Positions 12,736-26,690 of a stretch of DNA of 64,000 nt are shown in pieces. The notes under the pieces are model-generated. The model searched no databases. It was not told where the DNA came from and worked only from the letters and a program-made list of their open reading frames with translations. Numbering within the stretch: the first letter of the stretch is position 1; the number at the start of each line of letters is the position of its first letter. The stretch spans positions 15,179,797 through 15,243,796 of the forward strand of contig NC_063058.1 of assembly GCF_018812025.1 (NCBI RefSeq), read 5' to 3'. A program made the translations under genes and the position numbers. The DNA is from Megalobrama amblycephala (lineage: Eukaryota; Chordata; Actinopteri; Cypriniformes; Xenocyprididae).

Positions 12736-14325
12736 CACGTTCTTACACTTACAGTACTACAAAAAAGCACATTGTAACATTGTGATTTTAAATAAAAGTC
12801 TGCTAAATGAATAAATGTAAAACAGACAAACATCAAAATATATTGATAGTGAGAAAGTCAAATAAACATTACAATATTTATTGTGTAAAAATGATTGACA
12901 CTTTTTCCAAAAACTATTGTCACTCAATAGTTTCTCAATTGTCACTCAATTTGACCAAAATTTTATAAAAAAAATTCAAATATTGTGTTCTTTCTAAATT
13001 ACCAAAGACTGTCAGTGATGAGCATGCTTGAGATCAAATATGAGGTGATATGCATGATAAAATAAAATAAAAAATCAATGTAAATATCACTTTTGAACAG
13101 AATCATTTTTTGTGCATCATTTCCGGTCAAACTGTCTTTTTTAAATTAAATAATAAATCTTTAATTTAGAATATATAAAATGCTAGCTATGAAATTAACC
13201 TTAGAAACATAAATAAGTTCTAAAAATGTTAAGGATGTAATTTCACCACAAAATGCAGTGAAACACGATTCATCATTTTAGATGTGGTGGAAATGACATT
13301 TCTGAATGTCCTGTCCACAGGGTCAAAAGACACGCTCTTATATTTCTGACAGCTTTACTTATTTTGTGTGACAATTTCATTTTCTCACGTTTCCATTCAC
13401 TGTCAAGATCTTCCTAGTATTTCAGGACAATGTTATGGTTGTTCAGAGAAATTTCCTTAAAAACATTTTGAAGGTCTTTCTGTTCCCATTCACATAAAAA
13501 ACATCACTGCTACTTTATAAAACGTAAAAGAAATCCATGCATTCTTGTTTTGGTTCAAATGCTGAAGAAGAGATGATGTGAAAGGAAACACATTCCAGTC
13601 GTGCAGCTGAAGACAAGCATCTACAGATAACAGGAGCTGAAACATCCAAGTTATCCTTTAAGCATTGCACAATGCCATCTTGATGCTTTTCAGTCTTTTC
13701 TGATGAGCTCTGGACAGCTGAAACGCTTGCTCAAGAGGCTCTTCCAGACATGCCCAATTCCTGCTCATCACGTACAATGTGCTTGTGTGTTTGGTTGTTG
13801 TCCATGGTGCTGAATGGCCGTCTGTGCGTAAGCTGGGCTGAGAGCAGCCTCACTTTTTTTTTAATGCGAGTCAGTTCCTGTGATACCTATAACACAAAGC
13901 CCCAAAAACCTGTTTTAATGGTAGAAGTGCCTGTTGTGCAGGAAGAAGTACAGTTCACTTCCTACATGATTAGAACTGCAAAATAGCTGCTGCTGAAAAC
14001 AGGACATAATTGTACAATCATAATGTGAAAAATGTTGTTGGCAGTGTTGTACTGCACTATTTGCAGCAGCTGTTCAATGTAAAAAGTTTTCAAAGTTCTT
14101 TTTGATCTCCTCCTAAAGTTTGGAAAAAACAATGATAAAACTGAAAAAAAAGTTCCATTTAATATTAATAAATAAATAAAAAAGTCAAACCATTTATATA
14201 AATATATAATAAAAATATTTATTTGGATCTCCTGAGGTGCATGCTAAACATTTTCTGAAGCTTTTTCCTTTCACTGATCGTTTGATTTAAAAAAAAATAT
14301 CCATGGGGAGAAAAAACATTTAATA

Positions 14326-14327
<2 letters not shown>
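12736..14327. other. AT-rich spacer, no gene seen
   Basis: No supported exon. A short open frame near 13750-13986 has no recognisable domain, no splice context and ordinary base composition, so I do not call it a gene. Confidence 0.45.
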
Positions 14328-14359
<32 letters not shown>

Positions 14360-14364
14360 TTTCA

Positions 14365-14440
<76 letters not shown>
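14328..14440. repeat. Poly(T) followed by (TA)n
   Basis: A T run of about 26 bases (14328-14353) is followed by a TA-rich tract with GT interruptions and then a pure (AT)n run ending at 14440. Confidence 0.95.
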
Positions 14441-14443
<3 letters not shown>

Positions 14444-14737
14444 TGGGTGTAAAAAAATTTCACCTGAGACTCTGCCATTAATTAAAGAGGATCGGAAGTC
14501 GTTTCCTCTCACGGACTTCCTTTTGTTCCCTCCATTCTTGGCAGAGTTAATACTCTCTTCCCTTATAATCTCCGTCTGTCACTCGTGAAACCTGACCACA
14601 ATGAAAGATGGAACAGAAAAATATGTTAAGGGAATACGCTAGTCATCCAATAGTGACTGATGCATTATGAGGAAGAGGACGTAATGAAGCAGACTGAAGT
14701 CTGACAACACAGGATCAACACAACTAAATAGTTTTAG

Positions 14738-15536
14738 TTAAAGCTGCAATCCGTATCCACACCGCATCGCTTAGCTCGGATCACGTCTGTAACACAGTTC
14801 GTATGTACGGGAAGAAGGAGGCGGGAACCGGCGAACATTCAACGTAACTTTAATTCAAAATAAACAAAACGAAAGTAATGCCGGCTGACCCTCGCGGACG
14901 TCTGCCGGCCACACAAACATAATAAAACATAAAATAATATCCAGGCCTGGTCCTCTCTCGTCCTTCACTGTCATCGCTCCTCCTTTTATGCTTCCGGAGC
15001 TCCTCCATGAGAGACTCAAGGCTCATTAACTCTCGCGCCACCGGCCTCGCATCGTTCCCTCACGGCTCTCGCCCGCCCTGGTCGCCACAACGTCAAACCG
15101 TGCAAATTATTATTAATGTTATACTTTGTTCTCAAATTGTTAATGTTAACAACATCAGCATTGCGTGACTGTGTATTTAGCGTGTATTAGCATTAGCTGT
15201 AAATTTCAATTTCTGTACAGTCTAATCTCTAACGTTAATTTGTCATACCATACAATCTGCCATCAAAATCATAAGTTTAATCATTCCAGCTGCTGTGAGA
15301 AAAGGCTATAAATGATCTACCTCACATGCGATATAACCTACTAGCTAATTTCCCGCAAAAACCTACCAGTACCACTCGAATTAAAAAAAAAAAAACACAC
15401 ACACATTACAGGCTTACCGTTGTGAATCGGGCTAAGGTAAGGAGATAGTTTTGGACACTGGATGGTTATGTACTTGCTCAAAAATGGATTTTGGATTGAT
15501 TTTTAACCAAAAAAAAATTACGGACAGTAGCTTTAA
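14738..15536. mobile_element. TTAA-flanked non-autonomous element carrying a solo LTR
   Basis: TTAA lies at 14738-14741 and 15533-15536. The left end ttaaagctgcaatccgta is an imperfect inverse of the right end tacggacagtagctttaa (written as its complement). The body is non-coding. A solo LTR (14788-15089) sits near the left end and clearly arrived later, because it is bounded by its own target duplication. Confidence 0.65.
14788..15089 (-). mobile_element. Solo LTR of a retrotransposon
   Basis: The 302-bp unit has the inverted tips tgt...aca. A perfect 5-bp target duplication, acgtc, lies at 14783-14787 and 15090-15094. It is GC-rich compared with its flanks. On the minus strand it has a TATA-like cataaaagg (complement at about 14982-14990) followed further on by an aattaaag polyadenylation-like signal (complement at about 14848-14856), so the LTR reads on the minus strand. 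No internal region or second LTR is present, which is the product expected from LTR-LTR recombination. A Ty3/gypsy-like origin is likely but unproven. Confidence 0.8.
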
Positions 15537-16929
15537 TGTTTCTACAGTGACTATACAAGTTATAAATGAATTGTCATTTATTATTGTTGTTTTCTGAATA
15601 AAACTTCAAAAACAGGACTTTGTTTTTTCTCTCTGGCATCACATTCTCAGTTGTTTTTTAAATGTAAATTAAGCGCGCAATTTCAACATACCACGTTTTT
15701 GCCGTCTTGGTTGTGTTCATTTCAAAGGCAGCTGAGCTTATCTAAGCTTTTCATCACCAGATGCTGAATGGATTCAGTCAATAACAGCGAAGCTCCTAAT
15801 CCTCAGGAGTTTGTCCATGGCAGATTGAAGTCATCTTCGGAGGAGACTGTAAAACCATAAAAACCTTGAATACTGATGGCTATCTTTACTAAAAGCTGCA
15901 CTTTTATAGTGGGGGCCAAACTACATGACCACAAAAAGTATTTGTAAAATTAAGCTGCACTTAAAAAAAGAATGACTTCATTGCATAGATCTCAAACAAG
16001 GTGGCATCTGCATACAAATGATGCTAAAACTTTTCTCTATATTGGCTATTTATATTATTTTAAAATATTGTTTTAAAAACCAAACAAGCATGGTTTCTTG
16101 TTTTACTGTCTTTACAGTAAAATTTTTAAATTTGGTTTAATTGTTGAAATGCATTTTTTATTCGCTGCATATTTATGCACGTTTCTGTGGATGATGGGGA
16201 GTGATTAGCATTTATGCATATCAGTTTAACGGGAATGACAGAAAAGGACACAGTTAATGAGAAATTGTGCAGTGTTTTAATTACTGTAGCCACTGACCTA
16301 GAACATTCTCAGGTCTTGGTAGTCATCAGCTGATTTATTTTAAGACCTCCAATTCTATTAAAAAACGCTATCTAAAAAGGCTTTTCTAAGCATATGATTC
16401 ACAAAATGTTGTTATGCTTACAATAATAATAATAATATCTTTGTATCACACTGATTTGTATTAATTGTTCTAGTTTTTTTATGATGTTTATTTTATGTAT
16501 TGTCTTGTTTTTTTGGACTCTGAGTCTGTAATAAAGTTTGATGATGATGAATAGGGTAAGGAAAATAAACAAAATTCAAGATATATTCTCTGAAAACAAG
16601 TCTTAAGTCTTAACATTAATTGTATCTTGTATTATATAAGATCTTAAGATTTACGTAGAGACACACAAAGTTATGGTACTGACTTGCACACAAACTTCTT
16701 GCACAGAGTTTGGTGTTATGAAATATCAGAGCCAGAATCAAACATGTACAGAATGAGAATCGGTGAAAAGAGGAAGAAAAAAAAGAAAGAAAGAAAAGAA
16801 CAAAGGAGTTTGTATTGAGACTGTGAAATGACCTATTTAAGTTCTGTGAATTAGAGACAAAATCTTATTTCTTATTTTTTAGAGACAAAATCAAATTTTT
16901 CACACTACCGGGAATTCTCTTTCTAGTTC
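15537..16929. other. Spacer, no gene seen
   Basis: No coding signal. It includes short (TAA)n and (ATG)n-like stretches at about 16420 and 16540. Confidence 0.4.
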
Positions 16930-18149
16930 TTAAAGGTGCAGTGTGTACATTTTTAGCGGCATCTAGCGGTGAAGTTGCGAATTGCAATATAGAGAAGCTA
17001 CGGTGGCCAACAAAGGACAAAGATGTTGTTGTCTGAAACAGCAGAGAGTAGTCAGTCGAGCAAACACGCTCTGTAGAGAAGTTTGTCCATTTAGGGCTAC
17101 TGTAGAAAAATGCCAGCGCAAAATGGCCACTTAAAGGATTAGTCCACTTTTAAATAAACTTTTGCTGATAATTTACTCACCCCCATGTCATCCAAGATGT
17201 CTATGACTTTCTTTCTTCAGTCGAAAAGAAATGAAAGTTTTTGATGAAAACATTCCAGGATTTTTCTCCATATAGTGGACTTCAATGGGCACCAAACAGT
17301 TGAAGGTCAAAATTTCACTGCAGCTTCAAATTGTTCTACAGGATGAGAATTGTTCAACAGATGAGAAATAATGGTCTTATCTAGAGAAACCATCACTCAT
17401 TTTCTAAAAAAAAAAAAAAAAAAATTAAATTTTATACATTTTAAACAGAAATGTTCATCTTGAACTAGCTCTCTTCTTCTTCTCTATTTGAATTTCAGCA
17501 GTGTAGACACTGCTAAGTGTATTGCTGCCCTCCACAGGTCAAAGTTTGAACTAATTGTTATATACTATTGAACTAGCATATTGTATATAAAAATTAGTTC
17601 AAACTTTGACCTGTAGAGGGCAGTAATACACTTAGCAGTGTCTACATTGCCGGAATTTTAATAGAGAAGAAGAAGAGAGCTAGTTCAAGATGAGCATTTC
17701 TGGTTAAAATGTATAAAATTTTAATTTTTTTTTTTTAGAAAATGAGTGATGGTTTCTCTAGATAAGACCATTATTTCTCATCTGGGATCGTGTAGAACAA
17801 TTTGAAGCTGCAGTGAAACTAATTTTGACCTTCAACTGTTTGGTGCCCATTGAAGTCCACTATATGGAAAAAAATCCTGGAATGTTTTCATCAAAAACTT
17901 TCATTTCTTTTCAACTGAAGAAAGAAAGACATGGGCATCTTGGATGACATGGGGGTGAGTAAATTATCAGGAAAAGTTTATTTAAAAGTGGACTAATCCT
18001 TTAACATGTATGGGGACCCGCGGTTTATGTAGATAGAAATGGCTCATTCTAAGGTAATAAAAACATAACGATTCATTATGTAAGGTCTTTATACACCACT
18101 GAAAACATTTCTGTCTGATCCTCCTAAAATTTACACATTGCACCTTTAA
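16930..18149. mobile_element. TTAA-flanked element, outer member of a nested pair
   Basis: The left end ttaaaggtgcagtgtgtaca and the right end acattgcacctttaa are inverse to each other, with TTAA at 16930-16933 and 18146-18149. The element is interrupted by a second TTAA palindrome at 17131-18004. The exposed body (16950-17130 and 18005-18145) is non-coding. Confidence 0.7.
17131..18004. mobile_element. TTAA palindromic element (family G), nested copy
   Basis: TTAA at 17131-17134 and 18001-18004 bounds inverted arms of about 400 bp: ttaaaggattagtccac at the left, with its inverse at the right. The arms meet near 17575. It is an almost perfect foldback structure with no coding capacity. Relatives are at 38986-39762, 21280-21725 and 63430-64000. 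Confidence 0.8.
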
Positions 18150-18239
18150 AGCTGAAGTGTTTAATTTCTGCACCACCACCAAATAATGATTGTCTCGAAC
18201 AGGCCCCTCCCCCTAAAGACTGCTGTTGGTCAGAAAAAA

Positions 18240-18483
18240 ATCAAATAGACCAAATATGATCGGAAAACAATCTGTTCTGACATATAATGTGACAATCAAC
18301 TCTCAAAAAACATAATTTTAGGTATATTTAAGGTGAATTAATATTTAGGATGCCAGGGCGCAGATGGAGATCAAGGTGGCAAACTTATGATTGCCTTCTA
18401 AAAAAGTTGTTGCAGATCTAAAGGAATATTATCATTGACTTCTGAAGAACCACATTGCGAGCCTCAGGGACATAAAGATTGTT
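18240..18483. repeat. Duplicate segment shared with 22263-22498
   Basis: About 240 bp, including gatgccagggcgcagatgg, matches 22263-22498 in the same orientation and order. The first copy is flanked by two versions of a short motif (acaggccc.tcccc and ttggtcagaaaaa at about 18200-18235 and 18493-18530), suggesting it sits inside a tandem duplication. It could be an unnamed repeat family or a local duplication. Confidence 0.55.
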
Positions 18484-19619
18484 TTTAAACAGGCCCTTCC
18501 CCCCAAGTCTGCAATTGGTCAGAAAAACAGTTAGCCCCGCCCCATGCTTTGTTTCACCTCACAATTACTAAGAAACTTGGGTTTAGCTTTTGAAGGCGTT
18601 TCAAAACTTTTCCACAGATCATCAAACATTTAATCTGAAGTGTTGCAATACTTTTTACTTAGAAATGTAGAAATCAAATCAGCGTTATTGTAAAAGAGAC
18701 TATTTTAAAACAAATAAATCAATCAATTATATTCAGTAGTTTGTACTCAATCAGTGATTGAGATGAAGGCTGCAGTTTAGCAGGTTAATTATAACTGTCA
18801 CCAATGAGATCTAATTTCTTTAATTCAAAGTTAATCAAATCTTTAATTCAAATGGAATTTTAAGACTTGTTTCCCTCAAACATTTAGAAAACATTTACCA
18901 ATGCCAATTCATTTCTTGTTTATTCTATATTTTTTATCTCTATGTAACATATGCTGTTCACTATAACACTTAGTCATAAAGTAAACATATTTCTCAAGAA
19001 TGGCACAATACTCACCAAGTTCAGAAGTTTGCTGCTAGCCTGAGGTCTCTGAAGCTGTATTTTAGCTCTCACACATTTCAGATAGTCTCACACTATCCTC
19101 TTTAGATTCAGCTGATAACCACAGGCACCTTATCATCATGGGACACACTTGTTTCTGGAGATCCCAGCGGTGGGATGCCATTCAATTCAACAGCTCTCGA
19201 CTGCGGTCGGCTGTTCACAGAACATTCGTATACCTGAATACAAACAGACATTTGGTTAGTCTTTGGTAAGTCTTAATCATCCTCCTAATACTGCTGCTTT
19301 AAGTTACAATGAATGCATTATAGTTAAGTGCCGAAGGCCTGGCCGTCCCTGCGGAGCAGATGGGATGAGAGGGTTCACAGCTGGCCATGTTTACCAAGCA
19401 TTTACTTTCCTAATGGGAGAAAAGAGAGAGGAAGAGAAAGAAAAATAAAGACACTGACTTGGCAGGAAGTGGCATACAGCTCTGTCAAAGAGTTTTTGGC
19501 AGAAACCACAATGCAATGTAGGGGATATTCAATGCTTTTAGGGAATAGTATTCAAAATGGGTTAATCAAAGTATTAATCAAGCTGAAACCTCCTGATTTC
19601 AGGTCATTTTGAACCAAAT
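18484..19619. other. Spacer, no gene seen
   Basis: Mixed AT-rich sequence. The open frames at about 19263-19612 lack splice context and recognisable domains. Confidence 0.4.
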
Positions 19620-20240
19620 GAGTGATATTTTCCATATTCCAATTAATGTCTTGATAATCTTGATATATCAAAACGTGTTTTTTTTTTCATTCATTTTTGT
19701 CCTTCCCCTTTTCACATTTTTTGTTGCATCTAAATAATAATAATACTTACTTATTATGCATGTTTTATATTATGAATTATGAAAAATTATTATGATCTTA
19801 TTATGAATTATGAAAATGCTTATGGATTTCCAATTTAAAATTGTTCTAAAGTATTGGTTTTTATAATAATTTCAGGTTGTTTTGAAGCTGTTAAGTGAAC
19901 AATATTTATTATAGTTTATAGAATTAATGTATATTCACTTATCTTGATACATCTAAAGCTTTTTTCTTTGTCTTTTTCACTGGGGGATTGGGCGAGGGGG
20001 TCTTATATTATTTGTATGTTGTATCTGAAATAATAATAATAATAATAATACATTGTACCAATAAATATGAATTTCCCATTTTCAATAAATTTAAAGTCTA
20101 AGTTTTTATACTAATTTCAGGATATTTTGAAGCTGTTAAATGAACAATATTTAGAAAATGAATGTATATTCTGATAAATCTTTCTCCATTTTTTCCTCAT
20201 ATTATTTGTACTGCATGTTGTATCTAAAAGTGCACAATAT
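19620..20240. repeat. Diverged tandem repeat, about three units of 200-250 bp
   Basis: The motif gaagctgttaa.tgaacaatattta recurs at about 19885 and 20130. Each occurrence is preceded by ataatttcagg or ctaatttcagg and followed by atgtatattc and a T-rich stretch. A further partial unit (aattttccatataaaattg, then ctttaaagc) resumes at about 21215, beyond the family F insertion at 20242-21170. Confidence 0.6.
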
Positions 20241-20241
20241 A

Positions 20242-21170
20242 CAGTACAGTCCAAAAGTTTGGAACCACTAAGATTTTTAATGTTTTTAAAAGAAGTTTCG
20301 TCTGCTCACCAAGGCTACATTTATTTAATTAAAAATACAGTAAAAACAGTATTATTGTGAAATATTATTACAATTTAAAATAACTGTGTACTATTTAAAT
20401 ATATTTGACAAAGTAATTTATTCCTGTGATGCAAAGCTGAATTTTCAGCATCGTTACTCCAGTCTTCAGTGTCACATGATCCTTCAGAAATCATTCTAAT
20501 ATGCTGATTTGCTGCTCAATAAACATTTATGATTATTTTCAATGTTGAAAACAGTTGTGTACTTTTTTTTTCAGGATTCCTTGATGAATAGAAAGTTCAA
20601 AAGAACAGCATTTATCTGAAATACAAAGCTTCTGCAGCATTATACACTACCGTTCAAAAGTTTGGGGTCAGTAAGAATTTTCATTTTTATTTTTTTGAAA
20701 AGAAATTAAAGAAATGAATACTTTTATTCAGCAAGGATGCATTAAATCAATCAAAAGTGGCAGTAAAGACATTTATAATGTTACAAAAGATTAGATTTCA
20801 GATAAACACTGTTCTTTTGAACTTTCTATTCATCAAATAATCCTGAAAAAAAATATTGTACACAAATATTTTGTACAATTGTACACATTAAATGTTTCTT
20901 GAGCAGCAGATCAGCATATTAGAATGATTTCTGAAGGATCATGTGACACTGAAGACTGGAGTAATGATGCTGAAAATTCAGCTTTGCATCACAGGAATAA
21001 ATTACTTTGTGAAATATATTCAAATAGAAAACAGTTATTTTAAATTGTAATAATATTTCACAATATTTTTACTGTATTTTTAATTAAATAAATGTAGCCT
21101 TGGTGAGCAGACGAAACTTCTTTTAAAAACATTAAAAATCTTAGTGGTTCCAAACTTTTGGACTGTACTG
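20242..21170. mobile_element. TA-flanked palindromic element (family F), copy 2
   Basis: It has the same tips and arms as the copy at 7190-8124 (cagtacagtccaaaag and its inverse, with TA at 20240-20241 and 21171-21172). The central part, which includes cactaccgttcaaaag near 20645, lies in the opposite orientation relative to copy 1. It interrupts the tandem repeat at 19620-20240. Non-coding. Confidence 0.8.
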
Positions 21171-21196
21171 TATATATATATATATATATATATATA
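21171..21196. repeat. (TA)n microsatellite
   Basis: About 13 TA units abutting the right tip of the family F copy, as at 8125-8164. Confidence 0.9.
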
Positions 21197-21279
21197 ATTC
21201 TGAGCACTTGTCATTATGAATTTTCCATATAAAATTGCTTTAAAGCCTTTGTTTTAATAATATACACAAACCTGCATGG

Positions 21280-21725
21280 AAACAATTTATTAATAAAGAC
21301 CTTCTGAAGCAAAGCGATGCATTTGTGTAAAAAAATATCGATATTTAACAAGTTATGAAGTAAAATATCTAGCTTCTGCCAGACCGCCTATGGAACGCGG
21401 TCTTGTGGAAGCTAGATATTTTACTTCATAACTTGTTAAATATGTTTTTTTTTTTTTTTTTTTTTTCAATTCGCTTCAATTCAGAAGGCCTTTATTAACC
21501 CCCTGGAGCAGTGTGGAGTACACATTTATGACGGATGGATGTGGATGGAGGCACTTTCTTCAGCTCATACTTGTTTGGTAACGCTTACTGCCATTATAAA
21601 GCTCGGATGCGTCAGGATATTTATTAATATTTCTCCGATTGTGTTTATCAGAAAGAAGGTTTGGATGGCTTGAGATTGAGTAAAGCTTGGGGTAATTTTC
21701 ATTTGAAAGTGAACTAATCCTTTAA
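21280..21725. mobile_element. Family G fragment with an internal hairpin
   Basis: The right end, gaactaatcctttaa, with TTAA at 21722-21725, matches family G; the left terminus is missing. At 21341-21387 and 21400-21443 there is a near-perfect hairpin (gttatgaagtaaaatatc and its inverse) with a short loop. Outside it lie imperfect inverted words related to cttcagaaggcctttatt. A T run of about 22 bases is at 21446-21467. Confidence 0.65.
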
Positions 21726-22262
21726 AGTACATTTTATGGAAAAGATGGAAAAGAAATAACACTTATGCTCTGTAACTGTAGAAAGAAACTGTAATAAACG
21801 GAAGATACATTTTTTGTATCACCAATATACATTCCCATCACCCATTCAGCACCTACAGCAAGCCATTTCAATCCAGTGTAACAGCAGGAAGTGTTCCCAG
21901 CTTCCCTCTGCCCTCTACCTGCCTGTGCCTGCCAGTGTATCCTGCTGGGCAGCACACATTAAAAATTTATGGTGGCCATCCTGAGCAAGACTCCATTATT
22001 TATTTACAGGAACGGATTCGTCCCAATCCCTTGATGGAATACAAATGTAACATGGCTATTTGTATTCCAGATTGCATTCATTCCCATGGATAAAAACACA
22101 TTTCTTTATTTCTTCAAAAACCCATTCTGTTATTTCTTCCAAAAAACTGTGTTGTTGTTTACAACCACTGTGGCTGTTTTGAGGTTGATTTAACCGTGTA
22201 ATGAGTGTCACGATTGTGTTAATGTATTCGTAGGGTGAAATCATTTTAGTTTAATCTGATGT
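21726..22262. other. Spacer, no gene seen
   Basis: Non-repetitive by eye. No splice-flanked frame was identified. Confidence 0.4.
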
Positions 22263-22498
22263 GGCATGAATATAGAAATATGATCAGAGAACAATCTGTT
22301 TGAACTCATAATGTGGCAATTAACTCTCAACAAGCAATAATTTCAGGTATATTCAAGGTGAATGAAAATTTAGGATGCCAGGGAGCAGATGGAGATCAAG
22401 GTTGCTTACTTATGATTGCCGTCTGTAAAAGTTGTTGGGCGGATCTGAAGGAATATTATCATTGACTTCTGAGGAACCACATTGCGAGCCTCAGGAAA
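22263..22498. repeat. Duplicate segment shared with 18240-18483
   Basis: This matches 18240-18483 in the same orientation through atgatc.gagaacaatctgtt, gatgccaggg.gcagatgg and ccacattgcgagcctcagg. The two lie about 4 kb apart. Confidence 0.55.
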
Positions 22499-23136
22499 AG
22501 ATGTTGACCTTGAATTTAGTAGACTTTCCTTCACTTTTCCAGGTCAAATATTGAGTTTTCAAAATGTATTTATTTTTGTCAGGAAGGCAAAATTTGCTCC
22601 ATGTGCTAGGATTTCCACAGACATTTTTCTTGATTTTTAACTCAAACATTTTGAAAAACACATAAAATCCAAAACTCTGCTTCGAGATATATACGCATTA
22701 GCTGGGCAGAGGCGAAAATGATAGCCAAGGGGGAGAGAGATGTTATTTCTACAGCGCTACGAACAGGAAACCAAACAAGAGACAGACGATCATTCTTGTG
22801 TGGCTCTGTTGCCCACAAAACATATAGAGGCACTAATTTAATTTCATGTTTCATTGGCTGCTGGTGCCACAGAAAGTTAGAATGGCATCCCAAAGGTTAA
22901 TGTTTGACTTTGCAGACTGGAGGAAGGTCCTGATTTCTGAAGTTTCACATCTTATCAGTTGCACATTGCAACAATTTACAACTTAAGATACTATCATCTT
23001 GTGTCAAAAGATGATTGGTTAGTAAGCTCTCAGGTATTTCAACACAATATCATGAGTAATCATAGGTTTTTGTATGTATTGTGAAGAGCAGCATATTGAC
23101 TGTATCTAAACTTTACAGATGTAGAAATGTTCGTAC

Positions 23137-23140
<4 letters not shown>
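22499..23140. other. Spacer, no gene seen
   Basis: The overlapping open frames at 22640-22900 on the two strands show no domain and are probably chance. Confidence 0.4.

Positions 23141-23199
<59 letters not shown>
23141..23199. repeat. (AT)n microsatellite
   Basis: About 30 AT dinucleotides. Confidence 0.95.
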
Positions 23200-23202
<3 letters not shown>

Positions 23203-23270
23203 AAATGTTAAAATGTACAATACTTGAATTTTTATCTAAGTCTATTTTATCTAAATGCATACTTAATATA

Positions 23271-23271
<1 letters not shown>

Positions 23272-23311
<40 letters not shown>
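23272..23311. repeat. (AT)n microsatellite
   Basis: About 20 AT dinucleotides immediately before the first copy of a direct duplication. Confidence 0.95.
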
Positions 23312-25170
<1,859 letters not shown>

Positions 25171-25800
25171 TTAAAGGTGCAGTAGGTGATTTCTGAAAAA
25201 CGCTGATGAAAGTGGATCAGATTGAGCGCCACAACATAATTGTAGCCAATCAGGAGCAGGGGGCGTATTCAATCATGATGAGGGAGGAGAGAGAGTGAGC
25301 AAGAGCGAGATTTGAAGGAAGACTGTAGACAGAGTGATGGCTGAGAGACATTACAAAAGAGGAATGGATAATGATCAGGCAAGAGCTTCAGGATCCACGT
25401 TAATGGACGCAGAGGTTGCGTTGTTTCTGCTCCATACGTGAGTAACATCGGTTTCGCTCACAGAAACAAATATGCTGTTGTTGTAAGTTTAGATATACTA
25501 ACAGGACAGTTTTGAGTGTCATTGTCTGTCTGGAGCTGGCGTTCGTCATTCGCTTTATTTTCACAAAGCATTATTTTGCTTCACTTCAGCTATGATAAAT
25601 AGACATCCACTCTTACACTGCGTGTTTGTGTACTAGACAGAAAAGTTTTCCTTTGCGTTTTTTTGTGTACAAGCGAAAACAATCCCTGTTCACACGGATC
25701 GGCAAAAAATGCTGTATTATGCTGCCAGGCCAGTAGATGGCGATGTTGCTTTGTAAAGAAATGCTATGCACCTAAAGACTGAACATAATGTGTCACAGTT
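25171..25800. mobile_element. TTAA-starting element fragment
   Basis: The left end reads ttaaaggtgcagtaggtgat (TTAA at 25171-25174), a form related to the element at 16930. The following several hundred bases are GC-richer than the surroundings and contain no convincing frame. I could not identify an inverse right end, so the right limit is approximate. Confidence 0.45.
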
Positions 25801-25934
25801 CTTACAAATTCGAGTTTTTGTAGTGAGAGACGATAACGGTATCATATTTAAAATCTTGCACTTTGAAACACGTTTTCAAAAGTTTGCGTTTTCAAGCTCC
25901 AAAAACGCCATTGTTGTGTAAAGGAATGCCCAGA

Positions 25935-26690
25935 AGAGACTAGTTTTATAAAATTACTATGATTTAAATAAATAAAATAAATAATTAATTCAATACAAAA
26001 AAATATATAAGTAGCAAATAAATACACAAATAAATAAATACACAAACAAACAAATAAATTGTGCCTTAAGAGACCAGTGGGATAAAATTACTATATGATT
26101 TAAATAAGTTAATTAATTAATTAATTACAAAAATATATAAATAACATATAAATACACAAATAAATAAAAACACACATTGTGCCTTAAGAGATTAGTATGA
26201 TCAAATTATTATGATTTAAATAAATAAATAAAATACAAAATTATAATAAATAACATAAATCATACCGTAAAATAAAGTAAATCAGACCAGTGTTATAAAA
26301 TCACTATGATTTAAATAATTACATTAATTAATTAATTAATTATTAATATAAAAATATATAAATAACATATCAATACACAAACAAATTGTGCCCTCAGAGC
26401 AGTGTGATAAAATCATTATGATTTAAATAATTAATTAATTAAATACAAAATATATAAATAAAATAGAAATACACAAATAAATAAACAAACAAATAAATTG
26501 TGCCTTAAGAGAGCAGTGTGATAAAATCATTGATTTAAATAAATAAATAAAATAGAAAAATATATAAATAAAATAGAAATACACGAATAAACAAACAAAT
26601 AATACTTTGAATTAATTAATTAAATAAATAAATAAAATACAAAAAATTATAAGTAAAATATAAATACAAAAACAAACCAATCAATCAATT
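25935..26690. repeat. Diverged tandem repeat, about six units of 100-130 bp
   Basis: The block ag.ccagtg..ataaaatcactatgatttaaata recurs at about 25935, 26070, 26188, 26285, 26396 and 26509. Between repeats are A/T-rich spacers full of aaataaat, ttaattaatt and acacaaataaat words, several ending in gtgccttaagag. Unit length varies because the spacers have expanded and contracted. Confidence 0.75.

Noticed and set aside
14219..14512. Frame with long isoleucine-tyrosine runs
   Set aside because: It is a translation of the (AT)n and poly(T) tracts; the same holds at 7982-8297, 23060-23312, 27610-27895 and 58593-58817.
21341..21443. Hairpin as a microRNA precursor
   Set aside because: The stem is part of a transposon family palindrome, and similar sequences recur at 38545-38580 and 39440-39480.
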